Source: Clostridiales bacterium
GTDB taxonomy: Bacteria > Bacillota > Clostridia > TANB77 > CAG-508
Assembly (NCBI GenBank): GCA_019419955.1
Contig: JAHZIB010000022.1
Span: 1-19,278, forward strand
Length of the DNA: 19,278 nt
Direction of reading: 5' to 3'
Program-made: the position numbers and the translations under genes
In this document: in pieces, positions 1 through 6,465 of the stretch
How the letters are laid out: each line of letters begins with the position of its first letter
Numbering within the stretch: position 1 is the stretch's first letter
The notes under the pieces: model-generated
Told to the model about the DNA's origin: nothing
The model's database searches: none
The model's input: only the letters and a program-made list of their open reading frames with translations

Positions 1-154
1 CTACATTTATTGTTACTGCTGCTAATATTATCATTATTACTACTGTTAGTATTAGTGCCAGTAGCGTTATTCCTTTCTCATTTGCACACAAAAAGGATAG
101 ATTATTTTGAAAAAAACCTTTGCCTTTTTTAAATCGTTTTTTTCTATAATCCAT
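1..154 (-). CDS. Prepilin-like protein, N-terminal part, truncated by window edge
   Basis: Reading on the minus strand from ATG 154-152, the frame is open to the window edge. It encodes a basic leader (MDYRKKRFKKGKGFF...) followed by NEKGITLLALILTVV and a hydrophobic stretch ending ILAAVTINV. The Lys-Gly-Ile-Thr-Leu junction followed by about 20 apolar residues is the class III/type IV prepilin cleavage-methylation motif in the form common in Clostridia (KGITLIALV-type), where the position-5 Glu is often replaced. The product would be processed by a prepilin peptidase and held in the membrane by the hydrophobic helix; the C-terminal domain lies outside the window. ATG 154 has only AAAAGG directly next to it, a poor ribosome binding site. 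A much better start (ATG 282, with promoter and SD) is one frame off, separated by an AG tract. The motif is seen directly; the function is inferred. Confidence 0.6.
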   Translation of the reverse strand, partial: MDYRKKRFKKGKGFFQNNLSFLCANEKGITLLALILTVVIMIILAAVTINV

Positions 155-210
155 CCTTTTATTTATATTTCTTACTATATTTTTCACATCAAAAACAGAA
201 CAAGTTTTCT

Positions 211-282
211 CTATTCTCTTGCTCTCTCTCTCTCTCTCTCTCTTACAGCCATGCGGATTTCATCGATTTTATTTCTTCTCAT
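211..282 (-). CDS. Short upstream reading frame of the prepilin gene, out of frame as sequenced
   Basis: ATG 282-280 is preceded by GAGGGG with 7-nt spacing and by a sigma-A-like promoter. As sequenced it encodes 23 residues (MRRNKIDEIRMAVR, then alternating Glu-Arg from the AG tract, then ARE) and stops at TAG 213-211. The distance from ATG 282 to the prepilin ATG 154 is 128 nt, two nucleotides more than a multiple of 3. Loss of one AG unit (or gain of two) would join this start to the prepilin frame, which is open from 259 leftwards. It is therefore best read as the true 5' end of the prepilin gene in an OFF phase, or as a frameshift artefact of the repeat; a separate micropeptide is less likely. 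Confidence 0.5.
   Translation of the reverse strand: MRRNKIDEIRMAVRERERERARE
222..243 (-). repeat. (AG)11 dinucleotide microsatellite in 5' coding region
   Basis: On the plus strand this is an uninterrupted run of CT, eleven units; on the gene strand it is AG/GA. It lies between a well-equipped start codon (ATG 282) and the prepilin segment, and it encodes alternating Arg-Glu in any frame. A pure dinucleotide tract of this length is prone to slipped-strand mispairing, the classic basis of phase variation in surface-structure genes. Confidence 0.9.
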
Positions 283-323
283 TTTATGTCCCCTCTCTAT
301 TTTTTCTATTTTCGTACATATTA

Positions 324-352
324 ATTGTATACTATTGGTATTGTTTTGACAA
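324..352 (-). promoter_or_regulatory. Sigma-A-type promoter of the prepilin-like gene
   Basis: On the minus strand, TTGTCA (352-347, 5/6 match to TTGACA) and TACAAT (329-324, 5/6 match to TATAAT) are separated by exactly 17 nt. Transcription would begin near 317, giving a 5' UTR of about 35 nt before ATG 282 and its GAGGGG ribosome binding site. The placement supports ATG 282 as the designed start of the gene. Confidence 0.6.
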
Positions 353-680
353 GTATTTTTCTAAATTTTTTTCATCCTCCTGTTACTATTACAGAATAAT
401 TGTTATTGCACATTTGAAGTCCGCATAGGGAGATTACAATTGAAAATTTTCAAAAGCTTGATAAGCGTCTATTTGTAAAAATTTTTAATGGAACTCCTGT
501 TGCAGGACAATTATTTCTTTAAACCATTATCCTGTAACATTCTCCTTTTAAAATTAAGTTTAAAAAACAATAGTTTTTCTGTCTTTCTCCTAATTGTCTC
601 AGTAAATGTATATATTTTAAAACTTGATAGAAGATGAAAGACTTTAGTGAGTATTTATAATACGTTTTTCATTACATGAT
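353..680. other. Intergenic region between the rplQ terminator and the prepilin promoter
   Basis: I see no convincing gene here. On the minus strand two SD-like sequences (AAAGGAG near 540 and AGGAGG near 375) each precede only a very short frame (under 10 codons). A perfect 14-bp palindrome TTGAAAATTTTCAA lies at 440-453. A segment at 486-538 could form an H-type pseudoknot (GTTACAGGA with TCCTGCAAC, and TAATGG with CCATTA, interleaved). No further promoter is clear. Confidence 0.5.
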
Positions 681-724
681 AAAAGAACACTCTAAATAAA
701 TTTTCTCTATTAGATGTGTTCTTT
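681..724 (-). terminator. Intrinsic terminator of the ribosomal protein supercluster
   Basis: It begins 22 nt beyond the rplQ stop codon. AAAGAACAC (682-690) pairs perfectly with GTGTTCTTT (716-724), extended inward by TCTAAATA with TATTAGA, giving a stem of about 16 bp. Read on the minus strand the hairpin ends in a short T run (TTTTATC). It marks the end of the long transcript. The symmetrical A/T flanks would also let it act weakly on plus-strand transcription. Confidence 0.75.
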
Positions 725-745
725 AAATATTATTTTTCATTCACC

Positions 746-1270
746 TTATACTAATTGTAATATAACCATTTCTGCTGCATCGCCCCTTCTTTGGCCAAGT
801 TTAAGAATACGTGTATATCCTCCAACTCTACCTTCATAATTAGGAGCTATCTCATTAAATAATTTTGATGTCAAATCGATATTTTTTCCGTTTTCATCTT
901 TAACCTTATTCAATGTTTTCATCATTTTTCTTCTTGCATTTAATCTTGATGGCATATCTTTTTGTCTTTGCTCAGTAGTTTCTTCTCTAACTACTCTTAA
1001 ATATTCTTTACCATTTTTACTTTTTACAAGTTCTGTAACCTTGTTTCCTTTTGCATCTAATTTAGTTTTTGAAACCTTAACATCAACTGTTTCAAAATTA
1101 TCTTTTTCTTTTACCGCTAAGGAAATCAAGCTATCTGCTATTGCTTTTATTTCTTTGGCTCTAGCTTCAGTAGTTTCTATTTTACCATGTAATATTAAAT
1201 CAGTAACTTGTGTTTTTAGCATAGCTAATCTAATATCTGTTGGTTTACCTAGCTTTCTATTAGTTCCCAC
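746..1270 (-). CDS. rplQ: 50S ribosomal protein bL17, with an internal insertion
   Basis: bL17 of the large subunit sits near the exit-tunnel rim. I place the start at GTG 1270-1268: it has AAGGAGGG at 7-nt spacing and gives MGTNRKLGKPTDIRLAMLK, which matches the family start. The open frame extends further upstream, but without family similarity. The product is 174 residues against a usual 112-130. The N-terminal part (to about 53, including IETTEARAKEIK) and the C-terminal part (from about 109, including LFNEIAPNYEGRVGGYTRIL and RRGDAAEM) are canonical. Residues about 55-108 are extra, rich in Lys and Glu. It is the last gene of the cluster, 85 nt after rpoA, with a terminator just beyond. 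Confidence 0.95.
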   Translation of the reverse strand: MGTNRKLGKPTDIRLAMLKTQVTDLILHGKIETTEARAKEIKAIADSLISLAVKEKDNFETVDVKVSKTKLDAKGNKVTELVKSKNGKEYLRVVREETTEQRQKDMPSRLNARRKMMKTLNKVKDENGKNIDLTSKLFNEIAPNYEGRVGGYTRILKLGQRRGDAAEMVILQLV

Positions 1271-1355
1271 TTTTTTCCCTCCTTTTTGAATTTCAAAATG
1301 TCCCATCCTAAAGCTCATCATCTTTAAGATTTAAATAATAACATTTTTTATAATC

Positions 1356-2303
1356 TTATTCATCATCTTTTCTAAAATCTAAGCCTAATGCATGTAGCTT
1401 ATTTGTAACCTCATCTAATGATTTTTTACCTAAGTTTCTAACTTTCATCATATCTGCTTCAGATTTATTTGTTAAGTCCTCAACAGTTGATATTCCAGCT
1501 CTCTTTAAGCAATTAAATGACCTCACAGATAATTCTAAGTCTTCAATTGATGTTTCTAAAACTCTTTCCTTTTTGTTTTCTTCCTTTTCAATCATTATTT
1601 GAGTATTTTTTGCTGTTTCAGATAAGTCTATAAATAATTCTAGATGCCCTGTCATAACTTTAGCTGCAAGGCTTAAAGCTTCGTATGGTTTTAAACTTCC
1701 ATCAGTCCATACCTCTATAGTTAATTTGTCATAATCAACTTGTTGCCCAACCCTTGTATTTTCAACTGAATAGTTTACTTTCTTTACTGGTGTATAAATT
1801 GAATCTATTGGAAGTACTCCTATTGGTTGGTCTTGCTTCTTATTCTTCTCTGCATTATTATATCCTCTACCCATATCAGCTGTTAGTTCCATCTTTAGTG
1901 TTCCACCTTCCGAAACAGTTGCTATATGTAAATCTGGATTTAATATTTCTACTGTACCATCTGTAATTATGTCTCCGGCTTTAACCTCTCCTGGCTCTCT
2001 AACATCAATTCTTAGTGTTTTCTCCTCATTTTTATCTAATTTTAATCTCACATTTTTCAAATTAATAACTATCTCCGGAACGTCCTCTACTACATTTGGT
2101 ATTGTAGAAAACTCATGTAGAACCCCATCTATTTTTACGCTTGTAATAGCACTTCCAGGAAGTGAAGATAGTAATATTCTTCTTAAAGAATTTCCAATTG
2201 TAATTCCATATCCTCTTTCTAATGGTTCACATACAAATTTTGCATAGTTACTATCATTGTCAATCTCTAAGCATTTAATATTTGGTCTTTCAAATTCTAT
2301 CAT
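1356..2303 (-). CDS. rpoA: DNA-directed RNA polymerase alpha subunit
   Basis: The alpha subunit dimerises to nucleate core RNA polymerase; its C-terminal domain contacts UP elements and activators. The 315 residues are the normal length. The N-terminal domain (about 1-230) carries the conserved ERGYGITIGNSLRRILLSSL dimerisation region. A Lys/Glu-rich linker near 235-250 is followed by an alpha-CTD with VRSFNCLKRAGI and RNLGKKSLDEV helix-hairpin-helix residues. The start has GGGAGGT at 5-nt spacing. Its ribosome binding site can be paired by nearby CCCAA and ACCTC sequences (see the regulatory entry), and a long inverted repeat fills the gap from rpsD, the likely autoregulator gene. Confidence 0.98.
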   Translation of the reverse strand: MIEFERPNIKCLEIDNDSNYAKFVCEPLERGYGITIGNSLRRILLSSLPGSAITSVKIDGVLHEFSTIPNVVEDVPEIVINLKNVRLKLDKNEEKTLRIDVREPGEVKAGDIITDGTVEILNPDLHIATVSEGGTLKMELTADMGRGYNNAEKNKKQDQPIGVLPIDSIYTPVKKVNYSVENTRVGQQVDYDKLTIEVWTDGSLKPYEALSLAAKVMTGHLELFIDLSETAKNTQIMIEKEENKKERVLETSIEDLELSVRSFNCLKRAGISTVEDLTNKSEADMMKVRNLGKKSLDEVTNKLHALGLDFRKDDE

Positions 2304-2455
2304 TTTTACCTCCCAATTTAGAAGTTAGAGGTTTTGGGTTTAAATTTTTAAAGTAATCTGTCTTACTTTTAAACCTTTTTCCCTACTTCATCTTTTATTT
2401 TCCTTAGAAATTCTTGTGTGTTAATTTCTAAATTTAATGTTCTAACTTCTAGCTA
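2304..2455. repeat. Palindromic rpsD-rpoA gap with possible SD-sequestering hairpin
   Basis: TAGAAGTTAGA (2319-2329) and TCTAACTTCTA (2441-2451) are a perfect 11-bp inverted repeat enclosing two further hairpins: TTAGAAATT/AATTTCTAA (2404-2431, perfect 9 bp) and a T/A-rich stem at 2347-2373. In the transcript, CCCAA (2338-2334) can pair with TTGGG, and ACCTC (2332-2328) with GAGGT (2312-2308), both covering the rpoA ribosome binding site. The ACCTC and the TCTAACTTCTA arm overlap, so the long-range repeat and the local SD hairpin are mutually exclusive. Pairing is seen in the sequence; regulation is inferred. Confidence 0.5.
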
Positions 2456-3082
2456 TTATTTAGAGTAAAGCTCTACTATTAAGTGTTCTTCTACTGGTAA
2501 GTCAATATCTTCTCTTGCTGCTAATCTTACTACTTTTCCACTTAATTTTTCAGCATCTTTTTCAAGCCAAGCTGGAACTGGTCTAGCTGCATTTTCTTCA
2601 ACATTTGCTTGTATTGCTTTATTGTCTTTTCTAATTTCTCTTACAGAAATTACATCTCCCTCTTTTACTAAGTATGATGGTATATCTACTTTATGTCCGT
2701 TTACTTCAAAAGCCCCATGAGTAACCATCATTCTAGATTGTGCTCTTGAACTTCCGAAACCTAGTCTATATACAACATTATCTAATCTACTTTCTAATAT
2801 TTGAAGTAATACTTCACCTGTAATTCCCTTTGTATTTGAAGCCATTTCGAAGTATTTTCTAAACTGCTTTTCACTTACTCCATAGTAAGCTTTAGTTTTT
2901 TGCTTTTCTCTCAACTGTGTACCATATTCAGAAAGTTTTTTCTTCTTTTGACCATTTTGTCCTGGTGCATAATTTCTTCTTGATATGCTACATTTGTCAG
3001 TATAACATCTTGAACCTTTTAAAAACAATTTTTGTCCTTCTCTACGGCAAATACGGCATTGCTCATCTTTATATCTTGCCAT
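2456..3082 (-). CDS. rpsD: 30S ribosomal protein uS4, zinc-binding form
   Basis: uS4 is a primary 16S rRNA binder that nucleates 30S assembly, and in several bacteria it represses its own mRNA. The 208 residues match the family. C9, C12, C26 and C31 form the four-cysteine zinc site of the C+ type of S4. The S4 RNA-binding domain follows (LESRLDNVVYRLGFGSSRAQ, about residues 92-155). The start is ATG with AAGGAAGGTG upstream. It lies 27 nt after rpsK and before rpoA, its usual place in Gram-positive alpha operons of the clostridial type (in Bacillus rpsD is elsewhere), which argues for Clostridia. Confidence 0.98.
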   Translation of the reverse strand: MARYKDEQCRICRREGQKLFLKGSRCYTDKCSISRRNYAPGQNGQKKKKLSEYGTQLREKQKTKAYYGVSEKQFRKYFEMASNTKGITGEVLLQILESRLDNVVYRLGFGSSRAQSRMMVTHGAFEVNGHKVDIPSYLVKEGDVISVREIRKDNKAIQANVEENAARPVPAWLEKDAEKLSGKVVRLAAREDIDLPVEEHLIVELYSK

Positions 3083-3109
3083 TTTTTATTTTCACCTTCC
3101 TTAATTTTT

Positions 3110-3505
3110 CTATACTCTTCTTCTTTTTGGTGGTCTACAACCATTATGTGGTATTGGAGTTACGTCTTTTATACTGCTAATCTCTAATCCTGCTGATTGT
3201 AATGACCTAATAGCTGCTTCACGTCCAGAACCTGGACCTTTTACAAAAACTTCTACTGTTTTTAACCCATGCTCCATTGCTGTTTTAGCTGCTGTAGAAG
3301 CTGCTTCTCCTGCTGCAAATGGTGTGCTTTTTCTTGAACCTTTAAAGCCAAGTTCTCCTGCACTTGCCCAAGACAATACATTTCCCTTTGTATCGCTTAT
3401 TGTAACTATTGTATTATTAAAACTAGAATGAATATGAGCCATTCCTTTTTCAATATTTTTTCTATCTCTCCTTCTAGTTACTTTCTTTGTTACAGTCTTA
3501 GCCAT
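3110..3505 (-). CDS. rpsK: 30S ribosomal protein uS11
   Basis: uS11 lies on the 30S platform near the E-site mRNA path and pairs with bS18/bS21 regions. At 131 residues it has the normal length. It shows the family signatures HIHSSFNNTIVTISD, the GSRKSTPFAA block, VFVKGPGSGREAAIRSL and the basic tail PHNGCRPPKRRRV. The ATG follows a doubled AAGGAGGAAAGAAGGA ribosome binding site. A family A palindrome separates it from rpsM upstream. Confidence 0.98.
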   Translation of the reverse strand: MAKTVTKKVTRRRDRKNIEKGMAHIHSSFNNTIVTISDTKGNVLSWASAGELGFKGSRKSTPFAAGEAASTAAKTAMEHGLKTVEVFVKGPGSGREAAIRSLQSAGLEISSIKDVTPIPHNGCRPPKRRRV

Positions 3506-3549
3506 TTCCTTCTTTCCTCCTTCTTCAATTATTCATGAATTACTTTTTT

Positions 3550-3672
3550 AAAACAAATCAAAAGCAAGTAGTGCTAGAAAAGCTAGCTAAAATTTTTGAG
3601 ATAATACTTTTGTATATCGAAAAAATTTTATGCGACGCTTGACAACGCAATACGAAGCTTTTCATTTGTTTT
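3550..3672 (+). repeat. Family A palindromic element, copy A1 (rpsM-rpsK gap)
   Basis: The outer arms AAAACAAAT (3550-3558) and ATTTGTTTT (3664-3672) are perfectly complementary and continue inward as AAAAGC/GCTTTT and GTAGTGC/GCAATAC. The core arms AAAATTTTTGAGATAATAC and GTATATCGAAAAAATTTT close on a short loop. The right arm overlaps the rpsM stop codon at 3671-3673, so on the gene strand the element begins at the end of rpsM. Confidence 0.85.
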
Positions 3673-4039
3673 ATTTCTTTTTGCTCTTGCTAACTAACTT
3701 TCTAGGACCCTTTCTTGTGCGCGCATTAGTTTTTGTCCTTTGTCCTCTTACTGGTAGTCCTCTTCTATGTCTAAGTCCTCTATAGCAACCTATTTCTGTA
3801 AGTCTTTTAATATTTAAAGCAACCTCTCTACGTAAGTCTCCTTCTACTTTATAACCATCCATAGCTTTCCTTATTGCTTGTACTTGGTCATCTGTTAAAT
3901 CTTTAACTCTAATATCTGGATTTACATTTGCTGCTTTTAATATTTTTTGTGAGCTTGTTAAACCAATACCATAAATGTATGTTAATCCAATCTCAACTCT
4001 TTTTTCTCTAGGTAAATCTACGCCTGCTAAACGAGCCAT
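3671..4039 (-). CDS. rpsM: 30S ribosomal protein uS13
   Basis: uS13 sits in the 30S head, contacts the P-site tRNA and forms intersubunit bridges to 23S rRNA and uL5. The 122 residues match the family: MARLAGVDLPREKRVEIGLTYIYGIG at the start (split here as the helix-two-turn-helix region), the CYRGLRHRRGLPVRGQRTKTN motif, and the basic tail ending KSKKK. The ATG follows a GGAGGTG ribosome binding site. Its stop codon is covered by the arm of palindrome A1. It is separated from rpmJ by a 311-nt gap, unusual for this pair. Confidence 0.98.
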   Translation of the reverse strand: MARLAGVDLPREKRVEIGLTYIYGIGLTSSQKILKAANVNPDIRVKDLTDDQVQAIRKAMDGYKVEGDLRREVALNIKRLTEIGCYRGLRHRRGLPVRGQRTKTNARTRKGPRKLVSKSKKK

Positions 4040-4350
4040 AATTTTCTAGCACCTCCACTTGTTTTATTTTCTAAATTTAATTTATTACGTTTGACTTCTA
4101 TTAAAGGTGAAATGCATTAGTACTTTTTAGAACTAATCTTTAATATTTTCTCAAACAAAAAATATATATAAGGAATGTAACTTTATTGTATTGTGCAAAT
4201 CTTATTCAACGCACTCAAAGTAAACTATTCCTCTTGCTTCAAAAATTTCTATTGAAATTTTCTACGCAATAAAACACAAACCCTATTCATAACTGCAATA
4301 TTCAGCAGTTACAGCCGCCAATCATAAGATTTGTGTTATTAACAATTAAA
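4040..4350. repeat. Structured 311-nt rpmJ-rpsM gap with nested inverted repeats
   Basis: No gene is visible. CAAATCTTAT (4196-4205) and ATAAGATTTG (4324-4333) are a perfect 10-bp inverted repeat spanning 138 bp. Inside are a 16-bp imperfect hairpin at 4234-4269 (core AAAATTTC/GAAATTTT) and AACTGC/GCAGTT. The layout (outer arms plus an AAAATTTT-type core hairpin, and CAACGCA near one end) resembles family A, but the conserved GCTAGG core is missing, so I do not place it in that family. Confidence 0.55.
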
Positions 4351-4464
4351 TTATCCTTGTCTTTGCTTATGTTTTGGGTTTTCGCAGATTACTCTGATTA
4401 CGCCCCTTCTTTTAATTACTTTGCATTTTTCACATATTGGTTTTACTGATGGTCTTACTTTCAT
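4351..4464 (-). CDS. rpmJ: 50S ribosomal protein bL36, zinc-binding form
   Basis: This 37-residue protein starts MKVRPSVKPICEKCKVIKRR and ends NPKHKQRQG. The zinc ligands C11, C14, C27 and H32 (CxxC ... C ... H) are all present, so it is the C+ form. bL36 is the smallest 50S protein and helps fold 23S rRNA near the GTPase-associated side. The start ATG is preceded by AAAGAGGTG. The infA-rpmJ-rpsM order is the standard one in Gram-positive bacteria. Confidence 0.97.
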   Translation of the reverse strand: MKVRPSVKPICEKCKVIKRRGVIRVICENPKHKQRQG

Positions 4465-4507
4465 TTATTACACCTCTTTATCTTAAATTCTATATAATTT
4501 TGGTTAA

Positions 4508-4726
4508 TTATTTTGCTCTCCATGTTATTCTTCCACGATTTAAATCATATGGAGATAACTCTACTTTTACTTTATCTCCAGAAAGAATTTTAATATAATT
4601 CATTCTTAATTTTCCTGAAATATGAGCTAATATTTGATGTCCATTCTCAAGTTCTACTTTAAATGTAGTATTAGGCAAAGCCTCAACAACCACACCTTCA
4701 ACTTCTATAACATCTTCTTTTGACAT
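4508..4726 (-). CDS. infA: Translation initiation factor IF-1
   Basis: IF-1 binds the 30S A site and assists IF-2 and IF-3 during initiation. I place the start at ATG 4726-4724, giving MSKEDVIEVEG... and exactly 72 residues, the typical length. The more upstream ATG at 4738 is part of ATGGAGGC, and the GGAGG there is the ribosome binding site for the 4726 start. The OB-fold motifs are present: EGVVVEALPNTTFKVELENG, HISGKLRMNYIKILSGDKV and DLNRGRITWR. It lies between map and rpmJ with no KOW-domain gene in between. Confidence 0.97.
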   Translation of the reverse strand: MSKEDVIEVEGVVVEALPNTTFKVELENGHQILAHISGKLRMNYIKILSGDKVKVELSPYDLNRGRITWRAK

Positions 4727-4797
4727 ATTTGCCTCCATTTTCTTTTTTAGTCAATTATACTATTTTATAATAGATACTTGTATAGTATATAACAAAA

Positions 4798-5568
4798 TTA
4801 AACTAATGTCAAGATCTCTGGCTCTTTTTCTGTAATTAAAATTGTATTTTCGTAATGAGCTGACAAACTACCATCTTTTGTAATAATAGTCCATCCATCA
4901 TAATCTTGTACAATATCTCTTTTACCAGCAATAACCATAGGCTCTACAGCAAGTGTCATTCCAGGTTCAAGTCTAATTCCTCTACCCGCCTTACCATAAT
5001 TTGGTATTCCTGGGTCTTCATGCATTTCCCTTCCAATACCATGACCTTGAAACTCTCTTACTACATTATATCCGTTTCTTTCCACAAACTCTCCTATAGC
5101 ATGTGATATATCGCCTATTCTATTTCCTTTAACCGCATATTTTATACCTTCAAAAAATGCTTTCTTAGTTGTATCCACCAATCTCTTTGCCTCTTCTGAA
5201 GAATTTCCTACAACAAAAGTTCTAGCAGCATCCCCATGAAAACCATCTTTATATACGACTAAATCAATACTAACAACATCTCCATCTTTTATTATTTTTT
5301 TATCTGATGGTATGCCGTGTATAACTTCATCATTAATAGAGATACAAAGAGTAGATGGAAATGGTTGTACTCCTTTTATTCCACTTGGATAACCTTTTTG
5401 AGCTGGTACTCCGCCATTTTCTCTTATGATTTTATCGGCAAATTTATCAAGCCAGCTTGTAGACATTCCAGGTTTTATAACTTTTTCTATTTCATTATAA
5501 ACGAGACCTGTTATTCTACAAGCTTCTTTCATTAATTTAATTTCATGAACTGATTTTATAGTAACCAC
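4798..5568 (-). CDS. map: Methionine aminopeptidase, type I
   Basis: The enzyme removes the initiator Met from nascent proteins when the second residue is small. At 256 residues it is a type Ia enzyme without an N-terminal extension. All five metal ligands of the pita-bread fold can be placed: D102 (VSIDLVV), D113 (HGDAART), H176 (GHGIG), E209 (AVEPM) and E240 (HYENT); H84 corresponds to the active-site His. The start is GTG 5568-5566. It begins 5 nt beyond the adk stop, and its ribosome binding site (AGAAGGAAG) lies within the last adk codons, so the two are probably translationally coupled. Confidence 0.97.
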   Translation of the reverse strand: MVTIKSVHEIKLMKEACRITGLVYNEIEKVIKPGMSTSWLDKFADKIIRENGGVPAQKGYPSGIKGVQPFPSTLCISINDEVIHGIPSDKKIIKDGDVVSIDLVVYKDGFHGDAARTFVVGNSSEEAKRLVDTTKKAFFEGIKYAVKGNRIGDISHAIGEFVERNGYNVVREFQGHGIGREMHEDPGIPNYGKAGRGIRLEPGMTLAVEPMVIAGKRDIVQDYDGWTIITKDGSLSAHYENTILITEKEPEILTLV

Positions 5569-5573
5569 TTTTC

Positions 5574-6236
5574 TTACTTCCTTCTATATTCTTCTAAAAA
5601 TTGTTCTATTTCCTTTACAGCCACTTCTACTTCTCTAGGTTGTACAGAACATAGAGCATTGTTTTTTCTATAAAATTCTATTAAGTCACTTGAATTTTGA
5701 TGATAAATAACTAATCTTTTAGATATAGTTTCCTCATTATCATCTTCACGTTTTTTTAGTTCTGAGCCACAAATGTCACAAATGTTCTCTACTTTTGGTG
5801 GCTTTGTTTCTTTGTTATATATTGCTCCACAAGATTTGTTTGTACATATTAATCTGTTTACAACTCTTTTTATAATCTCATCATCTGGCACATCTAATTC
5901 TATTGCTACTCTCTTAGCAGTTGGTTTGTTTTCCTTTAAAAAATCTCTTAAAGCTTCAGCTTGTGCTACTGTTCTAGGGAACCCATCAAGAATTGCTCCA
6001 TTTTTCACATCATCTTCTAATAATCTTGCTTTCACTGTTTCTATAACAAGTCCATCTGGAACTAATGCTCCACTTGACATGTAACTTTGTATTTTGCTTC
6101 CAAGTTCTGTTCCTTTATTTATCTGTTCTCTAAATATATCTCCAGTAGAAACGTGTACTAAATTCAAATCGTGCGATAATATTTTCCCAATAGTCCCTTT
6201 TCCACTGCCTGGAGCTCCTAGCATTACTATATACAT
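5574..6236 (-). CDS. adk: Adenylate kinase, zinc-type lid
   Basis: It catalyses ATP + AMP = 2 ADP. I choose ATG 6236-6234 (MYIVMLGAPGSGKGT), 10 nt after AGGAG; a GTG nine bases upstream lies too close to that SD. The product has 220 residues. The P-loop is G7-T15, the AMP-binding STGDIFR is at 30-36, and DGFPRT is at 84-89. The lid carries four Cys: C131, C136, C153, C156. The first pair is C-X4-C rather than the usual C-X2-C, a small oddity that could alter zinc geometry. It lies in the usual secY-adk-map order, but after an unusually long 229-nt gap. Confidence 0.97.
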   Translation of the reverse strand: MYIVMLGAPGSGKGTIGKILSHDLNLVHVSTGDIFREQINKGTELGSKIQSYMSSGALVPDGLVIETVKARLLEDDVKNGAILDGFPRTVAQAEALRDFLKENKPTAKRVAIELDVPDDEIIKRVVNRLICTNKSCGAIYNKETKPPKVENICDICGSELKKREDDNEETISKRLVIYHQNSSDLIEFYRKNNALCSVQPREVEVAVKEIEQFLEEYRRK

Positions 6237-6465
6237 TATAATCACTACTCCTAATTTTTCATTAACTTAATTTTGTTATATATTACACACATTTTCAAAG
6301 TAAGTATTTTTATTCTGAATTTGCATATAAAGTTTATTCCACCCTTTTGGGATATATATTTAAATTAAATATATATCCCATGTGGAAACACTTTTGTTTT
6401 ATATATTTTTAATAACTTCATTTTCTTAATAATAATTTGTAAAATACAAATCAATCTAACAATTA
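6237..6465. repeat. secY-adk gap with a perfect long palindrome and a second hairpin
   Basis: GGGATATATATTTAA, one central base, and TTAAATATATATCCC (6349-6379) form a perfect 15-bp inverted repeat, extended by TTCCAC (6337-6342) and GTGGAA (6382-6387). A second inverted repeat, CTTAATAATAATTTGT with ACAATTATTATTCTAAG (6425-6475), covers the secY stop codon and contains a competing ATTTGTA/TACAAAT hairpin. Neither is followed by a T run on either strand, so they do not look like terminators. No gene or convincing promoter is seen. Confidence 0.65.

Noticed and set aside
107..428. Two plus-strand open frames rich in Leu/Ser/Phe
   Set aside because: They are the complement of the CT repeat and AT-rich spacer, have no good ribosome binding site, and lie opposite the prepilin-like gene and its promoter.
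245..680. A c-di-GMP or other known riboswitch upstream of the prepilin-like gene
   Set aside because: I could not find the conserved core of any known class, and the assigned promoter lies downstream of the structured segment.
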